Origin: Propionibacteriaceae bacterium UBA7704
GTDB taxonomy: Bacteria > Actinomycetota > Actinomycetes > Propionibacteriales > Propionibacteriaceae
NCBI GenBank assembly: GCA_002482525.1
Contig: DLGC01000016.1
Location: 62,001-126,000, forward strand
DNA length: 64,000 nt
Direction: 5' to 3'
Below the pieces are notes generated by a model that saw only the letters and a program-made list of their open reading frames with translations, ran no database searches and was not told where the DNA came from. Each line of letters begins with the position of its first letter. Positions within the stretch are counted from its first letter, which is position 1. Below are positions 42,151 to 50,715 of the stretch, piece by piece. The position numbers were made by a program, and so were the translations under genes.

Positions 42151-43758
42151 ATGAGCGCTGACCTTCTTTTCACAGGAGGACAGGTCTGGCTCGGGCCGGG
42201 TCGCCGGACCACCGCACTCGCGGTGACCGGCGACCGGGTCTCGGCCTTGGGCGATGAGGCTGTGGCGGCCGGTGCCGCCACGGTCATCGACCTCGACGGA
42301 GGGCTGCTGCTGCCGGGATTCTCCGACGGCCACTGTCACCCGCCGCAGGCCGGACTGGAGAAGATCGGTCCGCTGGTCTCCGACCTGGACTCGATCGAAG
42401 CGATCGTGGCCGAGGTTGCGCGCTTCGCAGCGGCGAATCCCGACCTGGAGTGGATCAAGGGAGGCAGCTACGATCCGTCCCTGGCTCCTGGTGGCACTTT
42501 CTTGGCTACCTGGCTCGACGAGGTGGTCTCTGACCGTCCGGTGCTGTTGAAGGCTCACGACTACCACACGGCCTGGTGCAACTCGAAGGCACTGGAGTTG
42601 GCGGGGATCACTGCCGAGACTCCGGATCCTGAAGACGGCGTGATCGACCGGCTTCCCGACGGCACCCCGGCCGGGACGCTGCGCGAGCCGAACGGCTACG
42701 GCCTGGTGGAGTCGCTGTTCCCCAGTGCCACTCTGGCCCAGCAGACCGATGCGTTGCGCTTCGCCTGCCAGGCGCAGGCGGCCTGCGGTGTGACCTGGAT
42801 GCAGGACGCCTGGGTCGTCGAGGATGGGGGACATCTGCCCTATCTGGAACTGCTCAAGGCCGGCGAGTTGAGCGTCCGCTCGAACCTGGCGTGGCTGGCG
42901 GAACCGGATCGGTGGCGCGACCAACTGGAGGTCTTCCAGAAGGTCCGTGCTGAGGTGGACGCCGCTGGGCAGCCGGAGTTGCTGAGCGCGTACTCCATCA
43001 AGTTCTTCGCTGATGGCGTGATCGAGTCGGCAACCGCCGACATGTTGGAGCCGTACGTCGACACCCATGACCACGGCACCGCGATCTGGGAGCCAGACGA
43101 GCTGGCGGCGGCCGTGGTTGCCATCGATGCGCTCGGTTTCCAGACCCATATCCATGCCATCGGGGACGCTGCGGTACGTAACTCCCTGGATGCCATCGAA
43201 CTGGCGGTCAAGACCAATCCCGAGTGGGATCGGCGTCCGGTGATCACGCACGTTCAGTTGGCCGATCCGGTGGATCTGCCCCGCTTCGCTGAACTGGATG
43301 TCACCGCCGCGATGCAGACCTTCTGGGCACAGCAGGACGACTTGATGCTGCAGCTCACAGCGCCGCGTCTGGGCGAGGAACGCAGCAACCGGCAGTATCC
43401 GGTGCAGACGTTGACCAAACTCGGCGCGCGGGTATCGATCGCCAGTGACTGGCCGGTGTCAACCAACTACCCGATCGATGCGATTGCGGTGGCGGCGACT
43501 CGTCAGAACGCCGCCGGTCTGCCCAGCGAGGGTTGGGTGCCCGACGAGCGACTGCCGTTGGAGGACGGCCTGCTTGCGGCCACCGCCGGGGGTGCCTACC
43601 AGGGGTTTGCCGAGAATTCGCGCGGCAAGCTGGAAGCCGGATTCCTGGCTGATCTGGTGTGGCTGGATCGCGACATCACCGCCGACGAGCCGATCAAGGC
43701 GCGCCAGGCAAAGGTCGTGGCTACCTGGGTGGGTGGAAAGCAGACCTACCAACGCTGA
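42151..43758 (+). CDS. Amidohydrolase, YtcJ-like (amidohydrolase 3 family)
   Basis: 535 residues. LLLPGFSDGHCHPPQAGLE supplies the metal HxH at about 61-63 (written GHCHP); HIHAIGDAAVRNSLDAIE and THVQLADP give further ligands, and IASDWPVSTNYPIDAI the late Asp. YtcJ-like enzymes hydrolyse C-N bonds of cyclic or N-formyl/acyl substrates; true substrate unknown. It is the last gene of the pot operon, so an imported amide or polyamine conjugate is a reasonable guess. Full length, intact. Confidence 0.82.
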   Translation: MSADLLFTGGQVWLGPGRRTTALAVTGDRVSALGDEAVAAGAATVIDLDGGLLLPGFSDGHCHPPQAGLEKIGPLVSDLDSIEAIVAEVARFAAANPDLEWIKGGSYDPSLAPGGTFLATWLDEVVSDRPVLLKAHDYHTAWCNSKALELAGITAETPDPEDGVIDRLPDGTPAGTLREPNGYGLVESLFPSATLAQQTDALRFACQAQAACGVTWMQDAWVVEDGGHLPYLELLKAGELSVRSNLAWLAEPDRWRDQLEVFQKVRAEVDAAGQPELLSAYSIKFFADGVIESATADMLEPYVDTHDHGTAIWEPDELAAAVVAIDALGFQTHIHAIGDAAVRNSLDAIELAVKTNPEWDRRPVITHVQLADPVDLPRFAELDVTAAMQTFWAQQDDLMLQLTAPRLGEERSNRQYPVQTLTKLGARVSIASDWPVSTNYPIDAIAVAATRQNAAGLPSEGWVPDERLPLEDGLLAATAGGAYQGFAENSRGKLEAGFLADLVWLDRDITADEPIKARQAKVVATWVGGKQTYQR

Positions 43759-43774
43759 GGTCGCTGCGAACAGG

Positions 43775-43822
43775 CTTCGACAGCTCGGCCCACGGTGCTT
43801 CCGTTGGCTGAGCCTGTCGAAG
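43775..43822. repeat. Intergenic palindromic repeat (copy 3)
   Basis: CTTCGACAGCTCGGCC faces TTGGCTGAGCCTGTCGAAG, forming a hairpin just after the amidohydrolase gene. Confidence 0.7.
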
Positions 43823-43861
43823 CCTGATCACGTCAGAGCCGGTGGATGTTGGGTCGGTGAC

Positions 43862-43930
43862 CTTCGACAGGTAGGGCACGGCGGTGTTGGCTTTTTGGCA
43901 CTCGCTTGTCGTTGGCTGAGCTTGTCGAAG
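43862..43930. repeat. Intergenic palindromic repeat (copy 4)
   Basis: CTTCGACAGG faces GTTGGCTGAGCTTGTCGAAG with a longer loop. Together with copy 3 it fills the space between two convergent genes. Confidence 0.65.
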
Positions 43931-43943
43931 GCCGGGGTCCTAG

Positions 43944-44759
43944 TCACTCTCCGCTGCTGGACGGGATGCTGATCACGGCACCGTCGGGGAGTACCTCGGC
44001 GCCGATGGTGGCCATGTCCTGCCGCAACTGCTGGAGTGGCGGGTTGTCGTGGCCTTGATGGATCGGGATCACCTGGGTGTCTTCGTCGATGGTTCCTCGC
44101 GACCGCAGTTCTGCGATGGTCTCGGTGAAGGTCCGCAGATTGTGATGCTGATCGCCCTTGCCCTCGGCGAGTCCGAAGGTCTCTTCCAGCAGCACCAGGT
44201 CGACGCGGCGTCCGGCGACAGCGGCCAGGGTGGCCGCGGGCAGCACGCCGGTGTCGGTCAGATACAACACGCTGGCGGACGCATCACTGATCCGATACAC
44301 CAGCGCCTCGCCGTAGGCCTCATGGTTCGCCGTCAATGCCTCGACGTGATAGCCGGCGATCTCGAAGGAATCACCAGCGGTGACGGTGCGGAACGTCACT
44401 GTGGTCTGCTCGGGATCCAACCAGCGCCGGGACAGGTCGATCACCGGAGCGGGACCGGCGAACGTCAGCGGTGTCGTGCTTACCCAGGATCGGTGCATCA
44501 GCAGTGAAGGGTCCAGGTGGTCGTCGTGGGCGTGTCCGACCAGGATTCCGGTGCAGCCGCTGAGGGTGCGACCGTACCGCGACACCTGACGAGGTGCTTC
44601 TGGGCCCGGATCGACCAACAGCCGACCGTCGATGAGGATCGAGGTCGGCGTGCGTAGCTCGCCCCGGCTGCGGTAGTCGGCACAGGTCGCACAGGTGCAG
44701 AAGGCGTTCGGGATGCCATCAGAGGCGCCGGTACCCAGCAGCAGAATCTCCATAGCCAC
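43944..44759 (-). CDS. Metallo-beta-lactamase fold hydrolase (PhnP-like)
   Basis: 271 residues. GTGASDGIPNAFCTCATC near the N-terminus resembles PhnP and PqqB-type proteins, including Cys residues that can bind a structural zinc. Active-site HAHDDHLD (HxHxDH) is at about 77-84, with later LTDTGVLPA and QVIPIHQGHD. Likely a phosphodiesterase or a related hydrolase. Start is GTG at 44759 (five bases after TAGGGC) or the ATG two codons later. Single gene. Confidence 0.8.
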   Translation of the reverse strand: MAMEILLLGTGASDGIPNAFCTCATCADYRSRGELRTPTSILIDGRLLVDPGPEAPRQVSRYGRTLSGCTGILVGHAHDDHLDPSLLMHRSWVSTTPLTFAGPAPVIDLSRRWLDPEQTTVTFRTVTAGDSFEIAGYHVEALTANHEAYGEALVYRISDASASVLYLTDTGVLPAATLAAVAGRRVDLVLLEETFGLAEGKGDQHHNLRTFTETIAELRSRGTIDEDTQVIPIHQGHDNPPLQQLRQDMATIGAEVLPDGAVISIPSSSGE

Positions 44760-44819
44760 AGACTGCCCTACATTCCGGTCGGGGTTTCATCAGCTCATCA
44801 GTGCGCCAGTGATATTCAG

Positions 44820-44848
44820 TTGAACTGTATATCGGTCAACTGTATAGT
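44820..44848 (+). promoter_or_regulatory. Promoter and repeated sites upstream of padR
   Basis: TTGAAC (44820-44825) and TATAGT (44843-44848) are spaced by 17 bases. The word AACTGTATA occurs twice (44823-44831 and 44838-44846), 15 bases apart, one copy overlapping the -35 and one the -10. This layout would suit autoregulation by the PadR protein. Confidence 0.6.
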
Positions 44849-44870
44849 GGGACTGAGTAAGGGAGGGTGC

Positions 44871-45206
44871 ATGAACAGGGACAAGCGGCTTCCGCTCACC
44901 GAGACCGTGTTCTACGTGCTGCTCGCACTGCGGCTGCCGGCGCATGGCTATCTAGTGATGTCGCGGGTTGAACAACTCAGCCTCGGTCAGGTGCGACTTG
45001 CTGCAGGCACGCTGTACGGAGCGCTGGAGAACCTCATGAAGCAGGGCCTGATCATGCCCGTTCCCGGGGTGGATCCGCGGCGGAAGGTCTATCAGATCAC
45101 CGATGGGGGATTGGCCGTGCTGGAACGGGATGCCCAACGCATGCAGCACATGGTTGCGGTCTTCGCGACTGTGCCTGGTCAGGAGGATGCTGATGCGTCG
45201 GTTTAG
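44871..45206 (+). CDS. PadR-family transcriptional regulator
   Basis: 111 residues. Winged helix: LTETVFYVLLALRLPAHGYLVMSRVE, LAAGTLYGALENLMKQGLI and DPRRKVYQITDGG are the PadR motifs. ATG at 44871 follows GGGAGG. PadR proteins usually repress their own operon and a linked membrane or transport gene. It overlaps the DUF2812 gene by 14 bases, the common PadR/DUF2812 pairing. Confidence 0.9.
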   Translation: MNRDKRLPLTETVFYVLLALRLPAHGYLVMSRVEQLSLGQVRLAAGTLYGALENLMKQGLIMPVPGVDPRRKVYQITDGGLAVLERDAQRMQHMVAVFATVPGQEDADASV

Positions 45207-45804
45207 GAGCTTTCTGGACTTCGACAAGGAAGAACGCTGGCTCAACGAGATGGCGGGAGCCGGTTGGCTGCTGCAGAAGCGTGGCATCGGCTACCGCTTC
45301 AGTGCCATCGAACCGGGCTCAGTGGTGGTACGCGTCGACTACCGCGACCGCGTGCTCAGTCGGGCCGACTTCGACAACTATGTGGTGCTCTTCGCCGATA
45401 GTGGCTGGCAGCATCTGGATGGCAGTCGGTGGGGCGGCTCGCAGTACTTCGCTGCGACCGGCGCAGACCCCGACGCCGACATCTTCTCCGATGCTGAGTC
45501 CCGCGCTGAACGCTACCGGCGCTCGCTGCTGGCTCGCAGCGGCACAGCGATCCCATTTCTGGTGCTCGGCTTCATATTGCTGAACTCCGGCGACTATCGC
45601 GCTTGGCCTCAGCAGTGGTATCTCACGCCAGGGCTATGGGACATGCATGGTGCCCAGTTCGTCGGGCATTTTCTCTTCGAGACGCCGTTCGCTCTAGCGC
45701 GTGGTTTGAGCCCGTGGATCGTGCTGGCCGTCGGCATCTTGTTGGTCGTTCAATTCGGAATCCAATACCGCTGTTATCGCCGAGCGCGTTTGGTGGCGGT
45801 CTGA
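45193..45804 (+). CDS. DUF2812 membrane protein
   Basis: 203 residues. The N-terminal half is soluble (RFRSFLDFDKEERWLNEMAGAGWLLQKRG is the DUF2812 signature; GWQHLDGSRWGGSQYF follows), then two membrane helices at about 118-135 and 175-195. ATG at 45193 has an AGGAGG site. Paired with PadR in many Gram-positives; probably the regulated effector, perhaps an envelope stress protein. Mechanism unknown. Confidence 0.85.
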   Translation: MRRFRSFLDFDKEERWLNEMAGAGWLLQKRGIGYRFSAIEPGSVVVRVDYRDRVLSRADFDNYVVLFADSGWQHLDGSRWGGSQYFAATGADPDADIFSDAESRAERYRRSLLARSGTAIPFLVLGFILLNSGDYRAWPQQWYLTPGLWDMHGAQFVGHFLFETPFALARGLSPWIVLAVGILLVVQFGIQYRCYRRARLVAV

Positions 45805-45811
45805 GCCGAGC

Positions 45812-46660
45812 CTAGAAACCGGCGTAGCTGGCGAGCTGGGCGGTGAGTTCGGGGTCGTGGGGCAGGGCGGTATCGTCCAGCGACAGCACCGGAAGTACCC
45901 CGCGTACGGCAGAGACGATCCATAGCCCGTCGGCACCTGCCAGGTCGCTGGGGCAGTACAACGCCTCGTGGACGCCGATGCCCTCGGCGCGGGCCTTGTC
46001 GAGCAATGCCTCGACAGTGATTGATCGCAGGATGCCGGTGCCGGCGGCGGGAGTGGTCCACAGCCGGTGATCGGCGGCGATCACCAATCCGGCAGTGGGC
46101 GCCTCCAACAGGTAGCCGTCGCTGGAAACGAAGATCGCCTCGTCGGCGCCTCGGCGGGCGGCCTCGCGTTTGGCAGCCACGTTGATCGCATAGGACAGTG
46201 TCTTGACCCCGCCGAGCAGCCACGGTGCCTCGGCGAAGGCGTCCGAAGCCATACCTCGGCTCAGGGTGATGGCGGTCACTCCGGCTCGCGCAGCGCTGGC
46301 GTCCGGTGCGGTGGTGATGGTCAGGAGCTGCGTCGGGCCGCCACCTCGATGCTCGCGTCCGCGGGTGTAGATCAGCTTCAGGACCGCCTCACCGGGAGTC
46401 TTCCAGGCGGCCAGGGCCTCGGTGATGAGGTCTTCCCAAGCATCCAGATCGGGAGCCGGTAGCTCCAGGGCTGAGGCCGAGCGGGCGAAGCGGGCCAAAT
46501 GCTGGTGAAGGTGGTCCACACGGGTGCCGGTGGCATCGACTACGACTCGAGCTGCGTCGAAGCAGCCATCCCCTCGCGTCAGACCCAGGTCGTCGGCGGT
46601 GAGAAGGGTGGTCTCGGTGGGCACTGGGCCTGTGCCCATGACTGCCACGAGTTGATCCAT
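45812..46660 (-). CDS. Class IV aminotransferase (aminodeoxychorismate lyase-like)
   Basis: 282 residues. Fold type IV PLP enzyme: RGDGCFDAARVV at the N-terminus, PLP lysine in LGGVKTLSYAINVAAKREA at about 150, and the glutamate of DGYLLEAPTAGLVIA. Family members are ADC lyase (PabC, folate), D-amino-acid or branched-chain transaminases. The short length, LIYTRG segment and actinobacterial family context favour PabC-like, but no pabAB lies nearby. Start ATG at 46660 preceded by GGAGGT. Confidence 0.82.
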   Translation of the reverse strand: MDQLVAVMGTGPVPTETTLLTADDLGLTRGDGCFDAARVVVDATGTRVDHLHQHLARFARSASALELPAPDLDAWEDLITEALAAWKTPGEAVLKLIYTRGREHRGGGPTQLLTITTAPDASAARAGVTAITLSRGMASDAFAEAPWLLGGVKTLSYAINVAAKREAARRGADEAIFVSSDGYLLEAPTAGLVIAADHRLWTTPAAGTGILRSITVEALLDKARAEGIGVHEALYCPSDLAGADGLWIVSAVRGVLPVLSLDDTALPHDPELTAQLASYAGF

Positions 46661-46797
46661 TCCGCACCTCCGTGGCAGAACCCTAAAGCGTTCCGGGGGG
46701 AGCGAAGTCGGGTTGTGCGATTCCGAGACTGATATCTGCTTTGTTCTGTCAGCTTCTCAGAAATGTCCTGGGCCGAAGCACCCAATATGCTGCCTGC

Positions 46798-47292
46798 GTG
46801 ACTCAGCCACCGTTTCAGCAGCAGCCTGCGAATCAGCCTCCGCCACCGCCTCCGATGATGATTGCATCGAATGCCTACCAGCAGGCGCCCGCAATGTCGG
46901 CCGCTCCGCAGCTGCAGCCCGGCCAGGGCTTGTTGCGCGTCAACATTCAGGGCAGCGTGATGACCTCCAGCATGATTGTGCCGAGGCTGATGGTGGACGG
47001 CTACGAGGTGAACTCCATCTATGGCGCCAACGCCTTCGCGGTCGCTGCCGGTCGTCATCGCGTCGAGCTGTACGCCCAGTGGATGCGTCGCTACGGGCAG
47101 GCCAGCATGGCGGTCGATGTGCCTGCCGGCGCAGTGTTGGACGTGTTCTACGCTGCGCCACTGCATCAATTCGCCACGGGCAACATTGGCCTCACCAAGC
47201 AGCCGCGCAAGGGCATGGCTCTGTTTGTGATCATGCTCGCGTTCGTCCTGGTGGTGGTCGTCGGCGCAATGGTGGCCATCGGGTTCAGCTGA
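46798..47292 (+). CDS. Proline/glutamine-rich, single-helix membrane protein
   Basis: 164 residues from GTG at 46798, six bases after a TATGCT -10 element, so probably leaderless. Residues 1-45 are Pro/Gln-rich low complexity; about 50-125 form a compact beta-rich domain (LLRVNIQGSVMTSSMIVPRLMVDGYEV and GRHRVELYAQWMRRYG) and the end is a membrane helix (about 143-162). The domain recurs in actinobacterial proteins of unknown role. No operon partner. Confidence 0.65.
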   Translation: MTQPPFQQQPANQPPPPPPMMIASNAYQQAPAMSAAPQLQPGQGLLRVNIQGSVMTSSMIVPRLMVDGYEVNSIYGANAFAVAAGRHRVELYAQWMRRYGQASMAVDVPAGAVLDVFYAAPLHQFATGNIGLTKQPRKGMALFVIMLAFVLVVVVGAMVAIGFS

Positions 47293-47401
47293 ACCTGACG
47301 AATCGTCGCCGTAACCGCCTTCTGGGGTAGCCGCGGTGACTATTCTGGGCGCTAGCGAGATCGCTCCGACAAGCGGATGCGTTCATCCACTAAGGGGCGC
47401 A

Positions 47402-48469
47402 ATGATCAGTCGACGCACGGCCCTGTTCGTCGTGGGCGGCAGCATTGGGGCCGCCGCGACCGGGTGCTCCACCCAGGCTCCGGTTGCGACTCCAGCACCG
47501 ACGACACCCTCACCGACACCGACGCCCACCGCAGACACCCGGCTACGGGCGCCGCTGACCGGGATGTTGATCACTGATCCGGCCAAACTCGATCACGCCG
47601 CGGTGGCGCTCAAGGTCTCCGATGTGCGCCACTCGCACCCCCAAGCGGGGCTCAACGATGCTGACATCGTGTTCGTCGAACCCAACGGAATCGCCTATAC
47701 CCGACTGTGCGCGGTCTTCCATTCCCGAATTCCCGATCAGGCGGGTCCGGTACGGTCGATCCGTCCGGTCGACGTGCCGCTGCTCTCACCCATGAAACCC
47801 GTGCTCGGCGATACGGGTGCCGCTGATTGGGTAATGAACTACGTGGCGGCCAATAGCAAGAACATCGAAAACCTGTATTACATGAAGGTCCGCGGTACCG
47901 GTTCCTATTCGATGATGCCCGGACGTGCCACCGAGGACGGTGTGCTGTGCCATCCGAAGGTCTTGCTGAAGCAGGCCAAGCGTATGAAGGCTCCGCCCGC
48001 CGAGCTGTACCTGCCGTTCGCCACCGGCGACGACCAGGTCTCCACCGATGTCTCAGGTACTCCGGCCACCAAGATCGTGGTGCCGTGGGGGCCCGGCAAG
48101 AGCTTCACCATGACCTACACCTACGACTCCAAGACCAAGCGCTATCTGCGCAGTGAACCGTGGGGCAAGCACGTCTTGATCGACGGCAAACGGGTCAATA
48201 CCGACAACGTGCTGGTGGTGCGCGCCAAGTGGAAGATGGACAAGATCTTCCGTGGTGGCGGCGCCAAGGACCCGGTCGTCGACATCATCAAAGGCAAAGG
48301 CACGTTCTACTACTTCCATGCCGGCAAGATGGTGAAAGGAACCTGGACCAAAGCCCAGACCACCGACTTGTTCGTCTTCACCCTCGAAGACGGCACCCCG
48401 CTGAAGATGGCCCCCGGACGCACATTTTTCGAGCTGCCCCAGATCAATGCCAAGGTGCGGTACAGCTAA
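47402..48469 (+). CDS. DUF3048 lipoprotein (YerB-like)
   Basis: 355 residues. The N-terminus has a twin-arginine-like SRRTALF and a lipobox ATGC near residue 22, so it may be a Tat-exported lipoprotein. A Pro/Thr linker leads to the DUF3048 domain: LTGMLITDPAKLDHAAVALKVSD, ARQAGPVRS-like DQAGPVRSIRPVD and a C-terminal beta domain with GKGTFYYFHAGKMVKGTW. Family related to Bacillus YerB, of unknown function on the cell surface. ATG at 47402 is preferred over an upstream in-frame start because it places the signal peptide at the terminus. Confidence 0.85.
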   Translation: MISRRTALFVVGGSIGAAATGCSTQAPVATPAPTTPSPTPTPTADTRLRAPLTGMLITDPAKLDHAAVALKVSDVRHSHPQAGLNDADIVFVEPNGIAYTRLCAVFHSRIPDQAGPVRSIRPVDVPLLSPMKPVLGDTGAADWVMNYVAANSKNIENLYYMKVRGTGSYSMMPGRATEDGVLCHPKVLLKQAKRMKAPPAELYLPFATGDDQVSTDVSGTPATKIVVPWGPGKSFTMTYTYDSKTKRYLRSEPWGKHVLIDGKRVNTDNVLVVRAKWKMDKIFRGGGAKDPVVDIIKGKGTFYYFHAGKMVKGTWTKAQTTDLFVFTLEDGTPLKMAPGRTFFELPQINAKVRYS

Positions 48470-48540
48470 GCCGTCGAACTGTCGCCTTTTGTAGGATGTA
48501 ACTCCCGATTGGTGCCTGGGCCGATCGTCTCAGGGCCCCG

Positions 48541-49158
48541 TCAGTTCTGTCGATTCACCCATTCCAGGAGTCTGACGGATGCCGGGTACGTCGCAAACAC
48601 GTATCCCTCGTGCCATTCTGTCACGAGTGGGCTATCCGGTGGTCGTGGAATCACTGACAGTTCGTGCGCGCGCCGTGAACCGAATCTCTCCTCGGGTGAA
48701 GGTTCGCAAGATAGCCCAAGGACGGGGCTAAAACCGCTGCGCACTCGTCCGCTAGCCATCAGCTCGATCACAGTCTCGAACTCGGCTCCGAAGAATTGGG
48801 CTCCGGCCAGTCGAGCCGTGACGTACTCGTGAGACTTGTACTTGTCTCGCTGTCGCGCCTCGACCACACGAAGCCTACAGAACTGACCTTGCCAGTCAAT
48901 CGCCAGGCTATGGTCCCAGAGCCGGTGGGGATCCATCTCGAACCGCCAACCTCGAAACTCGCGTCCGAACGACCCGGTGAGAGCGAAGTTTGGATCCTTG
49001 CCGGCTCGACGAAGTGCTGCAGGAACAAGAGATACTTCGCCTGCCAGCCGATCTAGCCAGTCTTCAAACTGGATTCCTGCAGCATCGGTGATTTGCTCGA
49101 AGCTCCTATGGCGAGCGTGTCGGTGTGAAGCTGTCTCTACGTCATCGATCCACGCCAT
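48541..49158 (-). CDS. Orphan hypothetical protein
   Basis: 205 residues, no recognised domain. Contains ALTGSFGREFRGWRFEMDPHRLWDHSL and YVTARLAGAQFFGAEFETVIELM. Start ATG at 49158 follows a TACGAT -10 element by six bases; the frame could open at 49185, but that falls inside the glnA terminator. Base composition is visibly less GC-rich than its neighbours, suggesting recent acquisition. No partner genes. Confidence 0.6.
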   Translation of the reverse strand: MAWIDDVETASHRHARHRSFEQITDAAGIQFEDWLDRLAGEVSLVPAALRRAGKDPNFALTGSFGREFRGWRFEMDPHRLWDHSLAIDWQGQFCRLRVVEARQRDKYKSHEYVTARLAGAQFFGAEFETVIELMASGRVRSGFSPVLGLSCEPSPEERFGSRRAHELSVIPRPPDSPLVTEWHEGYVFATYPASVRLLEWVNRQN

Positions 49159-49180
49159 AGCCGTATCGTAGCGGGCTCTT

Positions 49181-49224
49181 GTCACAGCGAAAGGCCCCGG
49201 TTTCCCGGGGCCTTTCGCTGTGAC
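49181..49224 (-). terminator. Strong terminator of glnA1
   Basis: A perfect 20-base stem (GTCACAGCGAAAGGCCCCGG and its complement) with a TTTC loop, ten bases after the glnA1 stop on the minus strand. Confidence 0.85.
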
Positions 49225-49233
49225 GTGCGTGGA

Positions 49234-50664
49234 TCACATGTCGTAGTACATCTCGAACTCGTGCGGGTGCGGACGCAGCCGGATGGCGTCGATGTCAGCA
49301 CGCTTCATGTCGATCCAGGTCTCGATGAGGTCACCGGTGAAGACGTCGCCAGCCAGCAGGAAGTCGTGATCGGCTTCCAGGGCATCCAGCACGTCGCCCA
49401 GCGAACCGGGAACGGTCGGGATGTTGGCGTGCTCCTCGGCGGGCAGCTCGTAGAGATCCTTGTCGATCGGAGCCGGCGGCTCGATCTTGTTCTGGATTCC
49501 GTCCAAGCCGGCCAGCAGCATGGCCGGGAAGGCCAGGTACGGGTTCGAGGAGGGGTCGGGGCAGCGGAACTCGATGCGCTTGGCCTTCGGGTTCGGGCCG
49601 GTGATCGGGATACGCACCGAAGCCGAACGGTTGCGGCTGGAGTACACCAGGTTGACCGGAGCCTCGAAGCCCGGCACCAGACGGTGGTAGCTGTTCACGG
49701 TCGGGTTGGTGAAGGCCAACACCGCCGGAGCGTGCTTCAGCAGGCCGCCGATGTACCAACGGGCGATATCGGACAGGTTGCCGTAGCCGGCCTCGTCGAA
49801 GAACAGCGGCTGGCCGCCCTTCCAGATCGACTGGTGTACGTGCATGCCCGAACCGTTGTCACCGAAGATCGGCTTCGGCATGAAGGTCGCGGTCTTGCCG
49901 GCGGCCCACGCGGTGTTCTTGATGATGTACTTGTACTTCATCAGGTTGTCGGCAGCGGCCAGCATCGAATCGAACTTGGTCGCGATCTCGCCCTGACCGG
50001 CAGTGCCCACCTCATGGTGCGCGCGCTCGATGGTCAGACCGGACTCGATCAGGTTGCGCACCATGTCATCGCGCAGATCACCGAAGTGGTCGTTCGGGGC
50101 TACCGGGAAGTAGCCACCCTTGTACTTGACCTTGTAGCCACGGTTGCCGCGGCCATCGGTGTCCTCTTCTGAGCCGGTGTTCCAGGCGCCGGCCTCGGAA
50201 TCGATGTAGTAGAAGCCCGCATTCTGCTTGGTCTCGTAGCGCACCGAGTCGAAGACGTAGAACTCAGCCTCCGGGCCCATGTAGGCGGCGTCGCCGATGC
50301 CGGTCGAAGCCAGGTAGTTCTCAGCCTTGCGGGCGATGTTGCGCGGGTCGCGGCTGTAGGCCTCTTTGGTCAGCGGATCGTGAACGAAGAAGCTCACTGC
50401 CAGCGTCTTGGACTTGCGGAAGGGGTCGATGAAGGCGGTGGAGGGATCCGGCATCAGGGTCATGTCGGACTCGTGGATCTTCTGGAAGCCGCGGATCGAG
50501 GAGCCGTCGAAGGACAGACCATTCTCGAACACATCGGCGTCGAAGAACTGGGCAGGCACGGTGAAGTGCTGCATCACACCCGGAAGATCGCAGAAGCGGA
50601 CGTCGACGGTCTCGACACCCTCGTCCTTGATATAGGCCAACAGATCGTCGGCGCCTTGGAACAT
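49234..50664 (-). CDS. glnA: Glutamine synthetase type I-beta
   Basis: 476 residues. Main ammonia-assimilating enzyme (glutamate + NH3 + ATP). Motifs: GLSFDGSSIRGFQ, GPEAEFYVFD, PNDHFGDLRDDM, GDNGSGMHVHQS and RSASVRIP. The adenylylation loop KDLYELPAEE carries Tyr405, the site modified by GlnE (encoded at 28105). The insertion near residue 150-185 is typical of type I-beta. Expression is probably under GlnR: a four-site box lies at 50716-50753. Ribosome site GGAGG before the ATG. Confidence 0.97.
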   Translation of the reverse strand: MFQGADDLLAYIKDEGVETVDVRFCDLPGVMQHFTVPAQFFDADVFENGLSFDGSSIRGFQKIHESDMTLMPDPSTAFIDPFRKSKTLAVSFFVHDPLTKEAYSRDPRNIARKAENYLASTGIGDAAYMGPEAEFYVFDSVRYETKQNAGFYYIDSEAGAWNTGSEEDTDGRGNRGYKVKYKGGYFPVAPNDHFGDLRDDMVRNLIESGLTIERAHHEVGTAGQGEIATKFDSMLAAADNLMKYKYIIKNTAWAAGKTATFMPKPIFGDNGSGMHVHQSIWKGGQPLFFDEAGYGNLSDIARWYIGGLLKHAPAVLAFTNPTVNSYHRLVPGFEAPVNLVYSSRNRSASVRIPITGPNPKAKRIEFRCPDPSSNPYLAFPAMLLAGLDGIQNKIEPPAPIDKDLYELPAEEHANIPTVPGSLGDVLDALEADHDFLLAGDVFTGDLIETWIDMKRADIDAIRLRPHPHEFEMYYDM

Positions 50665-50715
50665 GTTGCCTCCAAAATCAGAGTTGTAGTCAATCTCAAA
50701 CGCTATGCATCAGCA

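Noticed and set aside
41854..43251. A 465-codon open frame antisense to potD and the amidohydrolase
   Set aside because: It crosses two well-supported genes; composition (His/Gln/Gly/Arg-rich) is typical of shadow frames.
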